DNA of 64,000 bases from Silicimonas sp. Its GTDB lineage: Bacteria > Pseudomonadota > Alphaproteobacteria > Rhodobacterales > Rhodobacteraceae. The position numbers and the translations under genes are program-made. Where the stretch lies: NCBI GenBank assembly GCA_022820365.1, contig JAJEFO010000043.1, forward strand, positions 62,001 to 126,000. Direction: 5' to 3'. Below the pieces are notes generated by a model. That model had not been told where the DNA came from and made no database searches. It saw only the letters and a list, made by a program, of their open reading frames with translations. This document shows positions 26,084 through 35,090 of this stretch, one piece after another (position 1 is the first letter of the stretch; every line of letters starts with the position of its first letter).

Positions 26084-27688
26084 ATGGGCACGATGAAGAG
26101 AACCGACATGAACAACGTGAAAGACATACTGCGGCAGCGTCACGACCTGGGCCTGTCGCGCGACGACATTGCCGCCGCGATCGGCGTGAGCGCGGGCACG
26201 GTTTCGAACGTGCTCCGTCGGGCGTCGGCTGCGGGGCTGTCCTGCTGGCCGCTTCCGGACGGTCTCGGCGACGCGGCGCTCCGGGAGCGGCTCTACCCGC
26301 CGGCCGAACGCGACAGCGCGCACGTGGAGCCCGATTGGGAGGCGATCGTCAAGGAGTACAGGGCGCCGCCCGGCCGGCGACGTGCCAAGCTGACCCAGCG
26401 GCAGCTCTGGGTCGATTACAGCGAGGAGGCCATGGCGCAGGGCGGCACGGCCTACAGCCAGAGCCGGTTCTGCGCGCTGCTCAAGGAGCGGCTGGCGGGC
26501 CCGAACGCGCGGACGGACATGCGCTTCGACTACGCGCCCGGACTGTACGGGATGTCGGACTTCTCCGGCAAGACGCTGGCCCTGCGCACCGCCACCGGCC
26601 CGGTCGACGTGGAGATCTTCGTCGCGGTCCTGCCGCATTCCGGCCTGACCTACGCCGAGGCGGTGCCGGACCAGAAGGTCCGCCACTGGACGATGGCGCA
26701 CCGCCGCGCGCTGGAATACTTCGGTGGATCGACCTCGCGCTGGATCATCGACAATCTCAAGTCCGGGGTCGTCAAGGCGGACCGCGAGGATCCCCAGCTA
26801 AATCCGAGCTTCCGGGAGCTGGCGAAGCACTACGGCCTGGCGATTCTCCCTGCACACAAGAATCGCCCGAAACACAAGGCCGCGGCGGAATCGGCCGTGA
26901 AAACAGCCCAGTCCCGCATACTGCTGCCGCTGCGGAACGAGACGTTCTTCTCGCTGGGGGAGATGAACGCCGCCATCCGCCGCGGGCTCGACAGGCTCAA
27001 CGACGCGCCGACGGCGAAGGGACCGAGCCGCCGCGCGGCGTTCGAGGCGGGCGAGCGCGCCGCCCTGTCCCCGCTGCCCGAGAACCCGTGGGAGTGGGGC
27101 GACTGGCTGCCCCGCAAGGTGGCGCAGAACGGTCACGTGGCGTACGATCGGAACCACTACTCCGTTCCCGACGGCAACAACGGCCGCGACGTTGCGGTGC
27201 GGGTCGGAGAGCGCATGCTCGAAGTGTTCGCGGAGAAGGGCGGCGAGCGCCTCGCCGTCCATCCTCTCAAGACCGGGCGCCATGAATACGCGACGAACCC
27301 GGACCACATGCCCGACCGCCTCAAGGCCGTGCGCGACATCCGCAGGCCGGACTACGGCGAGATCCTGATCAAGCGGGCGCGCGCCATCGGGGAGAACGCG
27401 CTGGCCTGGGCCGAGCGCTGCATGGCCTCGCGCGACTTCCCGGAGCAGGCCTACACCGCCGTCCAGGGCATGTGCCGCCTTGCCGAAAAGCACGGAAACG
27501 ACCGCGTCGACGCGGCGTGCGCCGAGGCGCTGGACCTCAATCGCCTCGCCTCGGGCTTCCTCCGCGAGCGTCTCGCGAACGGCGGCCCGGCGTCTTCGCC
27601 CCGTCCGGAGGCCGAGGAGACCATACCCGCCCACGCGAATGTTCGCGGGGGATCCTACTACTCGCAAAAGAAGGGAGAGAGACCATGA
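26084..27688 (+). CDS. istA: IS21-family transposase IstA
   Basis: This 534-residue DDE transposase has an N-terminal helix-turn-helix (LSRDDIAAAIGVSAGTVSNVLRRA), then a retroviral-integrase-like core (YGMSDFSGKTL for the first Asp, RWIIDNLKSGV for the second, and HKAAAESAVKTAQSRIL for the Glu). MNNVKDILRQRHDLGLS is a typical IstA beginning. The track ORF starts at 25952 within the repeats; ATG 26084 follows AAAGGA and is preferred. It overlaps istB by 4 bases. The gene looks intact. Confidence 0.93.
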   Translation: MGTMKRTDMNNVKDILRQRHDLGLSRDDIAAAIGVSAGTVSNVLRRASAAGLSCWPLPDGLGDAALRERLYPPAERDSAHVEPDWEAIVKEYRAPPGRRRAKLTQRQLWVDYSEEAMAQGGTAYSQSRFCALLKERLAGPNARTDMRFDYAPGLYGMSDFSGKTLALRTATGPVDVEIFVAVLPHSGLTYAEAVPDQKVRHWTMAHRRALEYFGGSTSRWIIDNLKSGVVKADREDPQLNPSFRELAKHYGLAILPAHKNRPKHKAAAESAVKTAQSRILLPLRNETFFSLGEMNAAIRRGLDRLNDAPTAKGPSRRAAFEAGERAALSPLPENPWEWGDWLPRKVAQNGHVAYDRNHYSVPDGNNGRDVAVRVGERMLEVFAEKGGERLAVHPLKTGRHEYATNPDHMPDRLKAVRDIRRPDYGEILIKRARAIGENALAWAERCMASRDFPEQAYTAVQGMCRLAEKHGNDRVDAACAEALDLNRLASGFLRERLANGGPASSPRPEAEETIPAHANVRGGSYYSQKKGERP

Positions 27689-28443
27689 CACTGCGACAAC
27701 CCAATCTGGAACGCATGCTGCAGCTCGGCCTGTCCGGCATGATCGAGGCGCTGGAGGAGCAGCGCGACATCGCCGACATGGAGCAGCTCGGCTTCGACGA
27801 CCGCCTCGCCATGCTGATCGAGCGCGAGGTCGAGCACCGCGACCGGAAGAGCTACCTCAACAACCTGCGCCAGGCCCAGCTGCGGATCCGCGCCGACGTG
27901 CAGGATGTCGACTGCAGCGCGGGCCGCGGCATCGCCCGCAGCACGCTGACCCGGCTCGCCGCGGGCGACTGGATCCGGCAGGGAATCAACCTGATCGCTG
28001 AAGGTCCGACCGGCTCCGGGAAAACATTCCTCGTCTGCGCGCTGGCGCACCAGGCGTGCCGCCAGAAACTGTCCGTGCTCTACCGCCGCGTCCCCGAGCT
28101 GGTCTCTGCGCTCGCCCGTGAGCGGGAGGGCGAGCTTCACGAGCGCCTGATGCGCCGCCTCGCCAAGGTCTCGCTCCTTGTGCTTGACGACTGGGGCCTG
28201 CAGGGCTTCTCCGCCGAGGGCCGTCGGGACCTGCTGGAAATCGTCGAGCAGCGCTACGGGCGCAAGTCCACCGTGATCGCCAGCCAGATTCCGGTGGATC
28301 GCTGGCCTGCGCTGATCGGAGAACCGACGATCGCGGACGCGATCCTCGACCGCATCGTCCACAATGCCTACCGCATCGAGCTGACGGGCGAGTCCCAGCG
28401 CAAGAGGAACGCGCCGCCGCCGCTGGACGGCGGCGGAACTTGA
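27685..28443 (+). CDS. istB: IS21-family ATPase IstB
   Basis: This 252-residue AAA+ helper ATPase controls IstA transposition and target choice. Walker A is GPTGSGKTF, Walker B is VSLLVLDDWGLQGF, and the C-terminal part has ASQIPVDRWPALIGEPTIADAILDRIVHNAYRIEL, diagnostic for IstB. The start ATG overlaps the istA stop (ATGA). The track ORF begins at 27472 in another part of istA and should be trimmed. Confidence 0.94.
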   Translation: MTLRQPNLERMLQLGLSGMIEALEEQRDIADMEQLGFDDRLAMLIEREVEHRDRKSYLNNLRQAQLRIRADVQDVDCSAGRGIARSTLTRLAAGDWIRQGINLIAEGPTGSGKTFLVCALAHQACRQKLSVLYRRVPELVSALAREREGELHERLMRRLAKVSLLVLDDWGLQGFSAEGRRDLLEIVEQRYGRKSTVIASQIPVDRWPALIGEPTIADAILDRIVHNAYRIELTGESQRKRNAPPPLDGGGT

Positions 28444-28779
28444 GGGGGGCGCCGCGCCGGCAAGCCGGCGTTCACGGGCGCCTGGCGGCGCCGGGGGAAC
28501 GACCCTGATTCCGGGAACGCGCGGCGGCCTTGCCATGTGGAGGGCGAGCCGCCGCGTTCCGGGTTGATCGAAAGGGACGGCTCGCTTACGCTCGCAAGGG
28601 GCTGGCCTCCGGCCAGCCTGCAAACATCAGCAAGGGGAGAATCAACCCAGGCATCGATGCAGGGAGAGACAGCGCGCTGCGCGCGGATCGCCGCCGTCAA
28701 GTGTGGCAGGATTCGCCGTCAAGTGTTGTAGGATTCCCCGTCAAGTACACAAGATTTTGCATGCCAGCTGGGAAAGTAG
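28444..28779. other. non-coding 3' part of the IS21 element and its junction
   Basis: After istB there are about 250 bases without a recognisable gene, including GC-rich inverted segments (GCCGGCAAGCCGGC). They end in the right terminal repeats. The last bases to 28779 belong to the broken fic gene. Confidence 0.5.
28696..28761 (-). repeat. three 22-bp terminal repeats at the IS21 right end
   Basis: GTCAAG recurs at 28696, 28718 and 28740, a 22-bp period, in inverted orientation relative to the left array. The outermost unit ends AGATTTTGCA, matching the left TGCAAAATC. The asymmetry is six copies left and three right. Confidence 0.85.
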
Positions 28780-29076
28780 TCATTCCATCTTGGAATCGAC
28801 ATACTCTGGGTAGCAAAACCAATTGCCACCCTTGGCTGTACGTATTTCACGTGATTGGCCGGCCCAATCATAGACATCCTGAAAAAAGTGATGATGAATC
28901 CGTTTGTAGTGGTCGTAGTCAAGGTCCCCATCCGGAAGTGGCTCTTCCGACCGAGTCAGAAACATCAACTGCTCGAACTGATCCAAGTCGTCCCGATTTT
29001 GCAGGCCGGCCTTGTTTTTCAGAACGTGTGTTCCAGTGTAACACAGTGGATCTTCAGTAGCGTCATAGCGGCTCAT
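28762..29076 (-). pseudogene. Fic-domain toxin gene, broken
   Basis: The first 98 codons encode the N-terminal part of a Fic protein (LDQFEQLMFLTRSEEPLPDG, HHHFFQDVYDWAGQSREIRT, GNWFCYPEYV). The frame stops at TGA after DSKME; reading on gives LLSQLA, as expected in Fic after an Arg, so TGA may be a CGA mutation. Nine codons later the IS21 end cuts the gene. The catalytic HPFxxGNGR motif that performs AMP transfer is therefore missing. The ATG overlaps the stop of the small gene upstream (TAATG), the arrangement of a fic toxin-antitoxin pair. Confidence 0.8.
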
Positions 29077-29291
29077 TAGTCCCGCTTCGTAACAAAGGTA
29101 TCCGTTATCGCCGTGCGGAGTGCATCGCCTTTGAGCCCCCTCCGTTTCAGACCGGAGATCGTGCTAGCAGACTTCTTGCTCAAGGACATCCCCTCGACTT
29201 CGGAAAACCTAGCCGCCTTGCCCTCGCCAAGTGGCTTGATGACAAATCGTCTGGTCGCCGCGGAACGTGCTTTCGCGCTACTTTTGCTCAT
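29076..29291 (-). CDS. small protein upstream of fic, probable antitoxin
   Basis: This is a 71-residue basic protein ending DTFVTKRD. It precedes the fic fragment with a 1-base stop/start overlap, so the two formed one operon. Short genes in this position encode Fic antitoxins, but I do not see the usual inhibitory [S/T]xxxE[G/N] motif clearly; SEVEG is close but one residue short. With its toxin broken it should have no current inhibitory duty. Function is inferred from position only. Confidence 0.6.
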   Translation of the reverse strand: MSKSSAKARSAATRRFVIKPLGEGKAARFSEVEGMSLSKKSASTISGLKRRGLKGDALRTAITDTFVTKRD

Positions 29292-30146
29292 GAGAGAATC
29301 CTAGCATGGTTCTATGGACGAAGGCAAAATAGATCCGAGCCGTCTCGGTATGCTATGCGATAGTCAGCTGCCTCCTCCAGAGAGAGTGAGGATCGTATTC
29401 GGGAACTTGCAACGATGGGGTGGCACCTTACGTTGTTCGGCTTTCGCGGCACGACGTTGTGCATTGGCATGGCAAGGTTTGGGCGGTCGAATGACCGGGC
29501 AGGGCAAATGCCGATATGCATCCCGTGTGTAGCGCCTCACGACAAGTCTGCATGTTCCGGGCTTTTGCGCTCGGCCTTGATCGGCTGGGCTCTTCCCGTG
29601 CGTCAATTATTGAAAGGAAACCCCCATCTTTGCCTCTGCTCCCAAGTTGAGCTCTCCGAATCTCGCGCAGCCGACGGAGTTGTAGGGCTGAGCCTTTGAC
29701 CAGCTGGAAATCGACCCCGCCCAAGTTCCTCGCATGTCTGGAGAAACAGATGTGAACGGGGGAGCTGGATGTGAACGAGTTGGGCGCGGATTCCTGTGGG
29801 CAGCCCGTCGCTGCCGTAGCACGCCGGGACCGTCACACTTCGAGTCCCGCCCGGAATCGGCCGTCGCGTTGATGGGGGTTTTGCGAAGACCTGGAAATGA
29901 GGATCCAACCTACAAAGACATTGGCGGATCAGGCGATTACCCGAACAACCGAGAGATCATTCGTCTCAGACATTCCGAGTTGTTGGATTGTCAGGATGAA
30001 GTTTGGGAGTCATGAGACGCACAAGCCCCAAACCGGCTAATCGCGAATTTTCTTGGCCCGTTCTGTGAAGGCTACCCTGAAGGTTGAAGCCGGGACTGCG
30101 ACAGGCACCTCGCCAGCGAGACGCACAACTGCGAGTTTCGCACCAT
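29292..30146. other. 850-bp region without a convincing gene
   Basis: Several overlapping ORFs of 60-100 codons cross this interval, but none has a recognisable domain or clear ribosome-binding site. It contains copy A of a 120-bp dispersed repeat. A TTCGAGTCCC string near 29840 looks tRNA-like but no tRNA fold can be built around it. The interval may be debris from past insertions. Confidence 0.45.
29487..29606 (-). repeat. dispersed 120-bp repeat, copy A
   Basis: The reverse complement of this segment aligns without gaps to 34315-34434 with 95 of 120 identical positions by hand count, including a perfectly shared TACACACGGGATGCA block. The two copies are inverted relative to each other and bracket the oxygenase and fadH genes. 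Confidence 0.75.
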
Positions 30147-31331
30147 CTACCATGGGTGCGACTTCTCGTGCTTGACATGGTCAGGCAAATCGTAGGTCAG
30201 GCCGCTTTCTTCGTATACGGAAATCTGGAGAAGCTGGCTGAAATTGTCCGCCCGGACCATCAGCCCGCTTTTCAGGTAGCGCTGGAGACGCTGTTTCATG
30301 CGGAACCCGAACAAGGTTCCGAAGGTCCGAACCTTGGGATACTGGAAATGCTCGGCCAAGTCGTTCCCAATGAGCGCGCGGGACAGCTTGTAGGCAAGGG
30401 AGATGACCTGCTTTTGCTCTTCATCGTCCCTGATGTCCACGATCCCGGGAACGGCGTGGATCAGTGCGTTCGCCATCGCCGCCGAATCCGAATCGGGCGG
30501 CGGCTCGCACATGTTCGCAATCCGGTGAATCCTGTCCGCCTCTGCGCCGTCCTCGTAAAGGATCGATTCGGGAATGCCCATCAGGTAGCCGGAATAGCGC
30601 CAGACATCGAGAATGCTCACCTGTTCCTCATCCGTGAATGACGCCCCCACCAGTTGGGAATAGTCAAGAAGTCGCTTGGAAAAGACCGAAATGGCAAATC
30701 CGAGATGCGCGGCGCTCAGCGGAGTGCCCCAGGCTTCGGCGTTCCATTCTTCGTGTCTCGCCAGCAGGCTCCTGATCCGCGCATGCACGAAGCGCACACG
30801 GGTCGAGAGCTTCCACCCATCCCCGTTCCGCTGCAGTCCGCCTGGAAAAAAGATCTCGAGCAATTGGCGGTTGTTCTGCTGGAGGCGTCTCTTGGTGGCC
30901 GCGACACGACCGGTCGTGGCGAACGACTTTGCTATGAGCGTCGCGAACCCTTCCACCAGGACGCCTGCGACGAACGCGACCAGCATGAGGTCCGCATTGG
31001 CGTGGAAGGCGCGCACGCCCGGCTGAAAGGCGCTGTGGTCCAGCCATTCCGGTTCGCGGAGATCCTCGAAGAACCGGCGAAGCGGCTCCGGCGCGGCCCG
31101 CAACTCCGCGTCCCGCTGTTCTATTCCCGCTGCGACGAACTTGTGAAGCATTGCCGGATGCAGCGAGTAGATCTCCTCCATCACCGGATCGAGCTCCGGA
31201 TCGCCGATCGTGGTGTGCCGGACATACCTGTCAGCCAGTGCACTGTCGAACCTTCGGGTGCTTTCGTAGCCTTCGACATAAGCCGAGGGTGCGTCAATCG
31301 TGTCCGCCGCGTTCTGCGTGAGGGTGTTCAT
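30147..31331 (-). CDS. oxygenase MpaB family protein (DUF2236)
   Basis: This 394-residue protein resembles the DUF2236/MpaB family, haem-containing or putative oxygenases related to latex-clearing protein. Features include FHANADLMLVAFVAGVLVEGFATLIAKSF, a probable helical or membrane-associated segment, TGRVAATKRRLQQNNRQLLEIF and RVRFVHARIRSLL, where conserved His and Arg residues of the family occur. The ATG at 31331 is preferred over the track start at 31370 (MNTLTQNAADTID). It is monocistronic. The substrate is unknown. Confidence 0.78.
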   Translation of the reverse strand: MNTLTQNAADTIDAPSAYVEGYESTRRFDSALADRYVRHTTIGDPELDPVMEEIYSLHPAMLHKFVAAGIEQRDAELRAAPEPLRRFFEDLREPEWLDHSAFQPGVRAFHANADLMLVAFVAGVLVEGFATLIAKSFATTGRVAATKRRLQQNNRQLLEIFFPGGLQRNGDGWKLSTRVRFVHARIRSLLARHEEWNAEAWGTPLSAAHLGFAISVFSKRLLDYSQLVGASFTDEEQVSILDVWRYSGYLMGIPESILYEDGAEADRIHRIANMCEPPPDSDSAAMANALIHAVPGIVDIRDDEEQKQVISLAYKLSRALIGNDLAEHFQYPKVRTFGTLFGFRMKQRLQRYLKSGLMVRADNFSQLLQISVYEESGLTYDLPDHVKHEKSHPW

Positions 31332-32252
31332 ATGCGACTGCCGCCGGTTTGGTGGATGCTTGGCACGCAATGCAGGTCCATGTCAGCCCATTCTGACGAC
31401 TACTTGAAGTCTTCCAACAACAGGTCCATCCAAGCCAAGCGCCGATTTGAGTAGTCCATATGCACTGACGTATCACTTTGTGCACAGGCCTACAACACCT
31501 GTGCCCGGAACGGTTCAGGAGCATCGCGTCCGATGAGTTCGCCTTGCCGTCTCGATGGTTGCGTGATTCCCTGTTAGAAAACAACGATCTGGGGACAGAC
31601 ATGCAGCGGGAGGACGTTGTACTTCGATCCTGCCTTTGGTGGGGTATAAGACTTCCGCGCAAGCAACGCGACCTGTCACGGTCTCCATAAGGTGCTGATG
31701 AGCACGCCGCCTTGCATGGCTTGCGGCGGCCGGCCATGCGCCGCCATTGAGCCATGCGGCGCGCTTGAAATCAGCGTCCCTGCCGCTTCATGATGCCCGA
31801 GCGCGGCATCATGAACCACGACACATTCAAGGCGCAGTTCAGGTTTCGTTCAAGACCTTGTCTGATGGTTCCGGTATGGTTGACGTCGCGTCGATCTCCG
31901 GGGCTCTCGCGTCCGTCCTGTTAACGGCGCTCGGACCGCCAGCTTGGGTCAGTTCCCGTGCCCCCATCCGCCACGCGTGCCCGAACACTGCGGTGAGGAC
32001 CGGCAACACGTGCCCGCAAAACACCATCGAGGATCGTGTCTCCACATCGGGTCGCAAGTGGACGGGACGCCGTCAACGGCATGAAGGATTTTGTCCAGGC
32101 GAGATCCGATGCCGACGGTTCAGCCCCGGGACGAGAAAGGCGCTGCTGGCGAACGCCACTGAAACATGATCGTCAAGCGCCCGTTGATGCGGATTGAACT
32201 TGAATCCACAGATCAGGGTGACACTTTGCCGGGTCTGCGGCAGACTTGCCCC
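31332..32252. other. 920-bp intergenic region
   Basis: No ORF here has a recognisable domain. The interval includes a perfect 11-bp inverted repeat near 31.8 kb and GC-rich palindromic sequence (CCGCCTTGC...GCGGCGG) near 31.7 kb. Frames near 31.85-32.06 kb look like decayed coding sequence but cannot be assigned. Promoters for both the oxygenase gene and fadH must lie within it. Confidence 0.4.
31787..31815. repeat. perfect 11-bp inverted repeat
   Basis: TTCATGATGCC and GGCATCATGAA are exact complements separated by 7 bases (CGAGCGC). The spacing suits an operator for a dimeric regulator or a small stem-loop. No neighbouring regulator gene is present, so its use is unknown. Confidence 0.6.
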
Positions 32253-34268
32253 ATGGCTGGCTATCCCCATCTCTTTCGTCCGCTCGAAATAGGCAACTTG
32301 ACGCTGCCGAACCGGATTCTCATGGGCTCGATGCATACCGGGCTCGAGGAGCTTGGCGACTTCGACCGAGTTGCTGCCTACTACGCGAGACGAGCGGAAG
32401 GCGGCGTGGCGTTGATGGTGACCGGCGGCATGGCACCCAATTTCGAGGGCGCAGTTCTGCCAGGGGCGGCCGGACTGTTCACGGATGAGGACATCGCCAA
32501 CTATGCGCGGGTGACCAGCGCCGTCCACGAAGCCGGTGGACGAATTGCGATGCAGATCCTTCATGCAGGGCGTTACGGATATTCGCCGGAATGCGTGGCA
32601 CCGTCTCCGGTAAAGTCACCGATTTCGCCATACACGCCGACTGAACTCGATGATGAGGGGATCGAGAAGCAGATATCGGACATCGTCGCAACGGCGCGAC
32701 GTGCCCAGGAGGCCGGGTACGACGGCGTCGAAGTGATGGGATCCGAAGGCTACTTGCTGAACCAGTTCCTGGTGACCCGTACCAACAAACGAACGGACCG
32801 ATGGGGCGGCTCGTTCGAAAACCGGATGCGACTGCCGGTCGAAACCGTGCGCCGGGTGCGGCAGGCGACAGGACCTAGCTTCATGCTGATCTATCGCCTG
32901 AGCATGATTGACCTCGTTCCAGGCGGCTCGAACTGGGCCGAGGTCGTCAAGCTTGCCAAGGCCGTGGAAGACGCAGGGGCCGGGCTCCTGAATACCGGGA
33001 TCGGATGGCACGAAGCCCGGATCCCGACGATTGCCGCGAGCGTGCCTCGCCGCGCATTTGCTTGGGTCACGAAGAAACTCATGGGGCAGGTCGGGATCCC
33101 GGTGATTGCGTCAAACCGGATCAATACGCCCGAGGTCGCGGAAGCGATCCTGGCGGAAGGCGCCGCCGACATGGTTTCGATGGCGCGACCCTTTCTAGCG
33201 GACCCGGATTTCGTGAGAAAGGCGCGCGAGGGCAGGTCGACCGAGATCACGCCTTGCATCGCGTGCAACCAGGCCTGTCTTGATTTCACTTTCGAGATGA
33301 AGATCGCGACCTGCGTCGTCAATCCGCAAGCGGCGCATGAAACCGAACTGGTCTATCGTCCTGCAGACTATCCAAAGTCGATAGCGGTCGTGGGCGCAGG
33401 CCCGGCCGGGCTTTCCGCAGCGCTCGTGGCGGCCGAGCGGGGCCATGCAGTGACATTGTTCGAAAGGGCGAGCGAGATCGGCGGGCAGCTCGGCATGGCA
33501 AGCAGGGTTCCCGGGAAAGAGGAGTTTCTGGGACTCGTCCGGTGGTATCGAGACATGCTGGCACTGAGGGGCGTGGACGTGCACCTCGATACCGAAGCTT
33601 TTGCGGGAGACTTGAAACGGTTCGACGAGGTTGTCGTTGCCACGGGTGTTGTGCCAAGGGATCCGAACATTCCGGTCGAGGGCGGTTGCGTGGTGAACTA
33701 CGCCGACATCCTGACAGGGCGAGAGGTGGCAGGAGAGAGGGTTGCGATTGTTGGAGCGGGCGGCATCGGCTTCGACGTTGCGGAATTCCTGACCACGGAG
33801 ACGAGCCCGACCGTGGATCTCGACGCGTGGCGCGACGAATGGGGCGTGACGGATCCGGAAGTCCATCGCGCGGGCCTTGCCCCCGATGGGCCGAATCCGT
33901 CACACGGACGGCGGCAGGTTTCCCTTTTTCAACGGAAAGACGAGCGGCCAGGAAAGCGACTTGGTCGCACGACGGGGTGGATTCATCGCACGGCGCTTCA
34001 GATGAAGAGCGTTCGAATGGAAGGCGGCGTTACGTACGAGAAAGTCGGCGCTGATGGCCTGCACATCACGTGTCGGAACGGGACACGCGAGGTTGTTCCC
34101 GCCGATACCGTTGTGCTCTGCACCGGGCAGCTGAGCGACCGTGCCCTTGCCGATGCGCTATCGGCTGGCGGCACTGCGCCGCACATAATTGGAGGTGCCG
34201 ACACGGCAGCCGGGCTGGATGCCAGACGGGCAATCGATCAGGGTGCGCGGCTGGCGGCCCGTCTTTAG
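32253..34268 (+). CDS. fadH: 2,4-dienoyl-CoA reductase, FadH type
   Basis: This 671-residue iron-sulfur flavoprotein reduces 2,4-dienoyl-CoA during degradation of unsaturated fatty acids. The FMN-containing old-yellow-enzyme barrel starts GYPHLFRPLEIGNLTLPNRILMGSMHTGLEE; GYDGVEVMGSEGYLLNQFL and INTGIGWHEARIPTIA-like sequence (NTGIGWHEARIPTIAASVPR) match E. coli FadH closely. The Cys cluster is CIACNQACLD...C. The C-terminal half binds FAD and NADPH (VVGAGPAGLSAAL; IVGAGGIGFDVAEFL), and TTGWIHRTALQ is typical. I start at ATG 32253, where homologues begin, not at 32166. Confidence 0.95.
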   Translation: MAGYPHLFRPLEIGNLTLPNRILMGSMHTGLEELGDFDRVAAYYARRAEGGVALMVTGGMAPNFEGAVLPGAAGLFTDEDIANYARVTSAVHEAGGRIAMQILHAGRYGYSPECVAPSPVKSPISPYTPTELDDEGIEKQISDIVATARRAQEAGYDGVEVMGSEGYLLNQFLVTRTNKRTDRWGGSFENRMRLPVETVRRVRQATGPSFMLIYRLSMIDLVPGGSNWAEVVKLAKAVEDAGAGLLNTGIGWHEARIPTIAASVPRRAFAWVTKKLMGQVGIPVIASNRINTPEVAEAILAEGAADMVSMARPFLADPDFVRKAREGRSTEITPCIACNQACLDFTFEMKIATCVVNPQAAHETELVYRPADYPKSIAVVGAGPAGLSAALVAAERGHAVTLFERASEIGGQLGMASRVPGKEEFLGLVRWYRDMLALRGVDVHLDTEAFAGDLKRFDEVVVATGVVPRDPNIPVEGGCVVNYADILTGREVAGERVAIVGAGGIGFDVAEFLTTETSPTVDLDAWRDEWGVTDPEVHRAGLAPDGPNPSHGRRQVSLFQRKDERPGKRLGRTTGWIHRTALQMKSVRMEGGVTYEKVGADGLHITCRNGTREVVPADTVVLCTGQLSDRALADALSAGGTAPHIIGGADTAAGLDARRAIDQGARLAARL

Positions 34269-34314
34269 ATCGGTTCGCAACGTCGGAAAATGAACTGGGG
34301 CTTTTTTCCGATGG

Positions 34315-34434
34315 TTGACACAAGGGAAGTGCCCAGCCAATCGGGGCCGGACGCACATGTCCGAAACATGCGGACATGTCGTTTGGAACTACACACGGGA
34401 TGCAGATTGGCTTTTGGCCTGCCCGGTCCTTCCG
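34315..34434 (+). repeat. dispersed 120-bp repeat, copy B
   Basis: This segment, between fadH and sodC, is the inverted partner of 29487-29606 (95 of 120 positions identical). Identity drops sharply outside these limits. Mismatches are not strongly confined to one codon position, so it does not behave clearly as a coding repeat. Confidence 0.75.
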
Positions 34435-34446
34435 AGCAGGGAGAAG

Positions 34447-34968
34447 TCACTGCGTGATGACGCCGCAGGCGATGCGGGGACCAGCGGCGCCTGCCGGATC
34501 GGTCACATAGTCATCCGGCCCGTCGTGGATCACGATGGCCGCGCCGTCTGCGTCGAACAACGATGCATCCAGCTTGAGCAGCGTGTTCAATACCTCTATC
34601 TCCAGCGTCCCGGAGTCCGGCACGTGGATGTTTGGCATGTCACCCGCGTGCACTCCCTCGGCGCTGTCGAACCCGTGCTTGGCCCCGCCAGGATTGAAGT
34701 GTCCGCCCGAAGATGTGAAGGGCGGCTCGCAGACGCCCACCGTATGGACGTGGAATGCATGGGCGCCCGCTGGCAGATTCTTGAGCTTTGCGTGCAGGAG
34801 CGTGCCGTGCGCGGTAGCACGCAGCGTGACCGAGCCCACGGATTCTCCGTTTGCGTTCATCATCGCGGCCGATGCCAGCTCGGTCGCGTTCGCCGTGCCC
34901 GCTGCGGCGACCAGTGCTGCGGCGATCAAGAACGCCGATCCCTTCACCGGCACGTGGATATTCAACAT
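34447..34968 (-). CDS. sodC: periplasmic Cu/Zn superoxide dismutase
   Basis: This 173-residue enzyme converts superoxide to oxygen and peroxide in the periplasm. A Sec signal (VKGSAFLIAAALVAAAGTANA) precedes the mature protein. Metal ligands are visible: HVH in AFHVHTVG, SGGHFNPGGAKHG, HAGDMPNIHV and VIHDGPDDY; cysteines in GVCEPPF and RIACGVI can form the conserved disulfide. The start ATG 34968 follows GGAGGAAGTCACC; the track ORF from 35058 adds 30 unneeded residues. It is likely transcribed alone. Confidence 0.96.
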   Translation of the reverse strand: MLNIHVPVKGSAFLIAAALVAAAGTANATELASAAMMNANGESVGSVTLRATAHGTLLHAKLKNLPAGAHAFHVHTVGVCEPPFTSSGGHFNPGGAKHGFDSAEGVHAGDMPNIHVPDSGTLEIEVLNTLLKLDASLFDADGAAIVIHDGPDDYVTDPAGAAGPRIACGVITQ

Positions 34969-35090
34969 GGTGACTTCCTCCATCAAAACGTGTGCAATGC
35001 ATAGCACGCCGCCACAGAAAGTGTCACGCGGCGGCAGGGTGAAGCGCGCTCTCACCACTCAATCTCGGCACGAACATCCGCGACGCAATG

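Larger units (their letters stand above)
25824..28761 (+). mobile_element. complete IS21-family insertion sequence
   Basis: The element is about 2.94 kb and carries istA and istB with an ATGA overlap. Its outer ends read TGCAAAATCCTGCG on the left and, as reverse complement, TGCAAAATCTTGTG on the right, so it begins TG and ends CA as IS21 members do. Arrays of a 22-bp repeat lie inside both ends. The flanking bases do not show a matching target duplication, and left and right neighbours (an IS5 fragment and a fic fragment) are unrelated. Base composition inside is clearly more GC-rich than its surroundings. Confidence 0.85.

Noticed and set aside
29810-29880. tRNA-like TTCGAGTCCC string
   Set aside because: No acceptor or anticodon stems can be paired around it, and the base before TTCGA is not the expected G.
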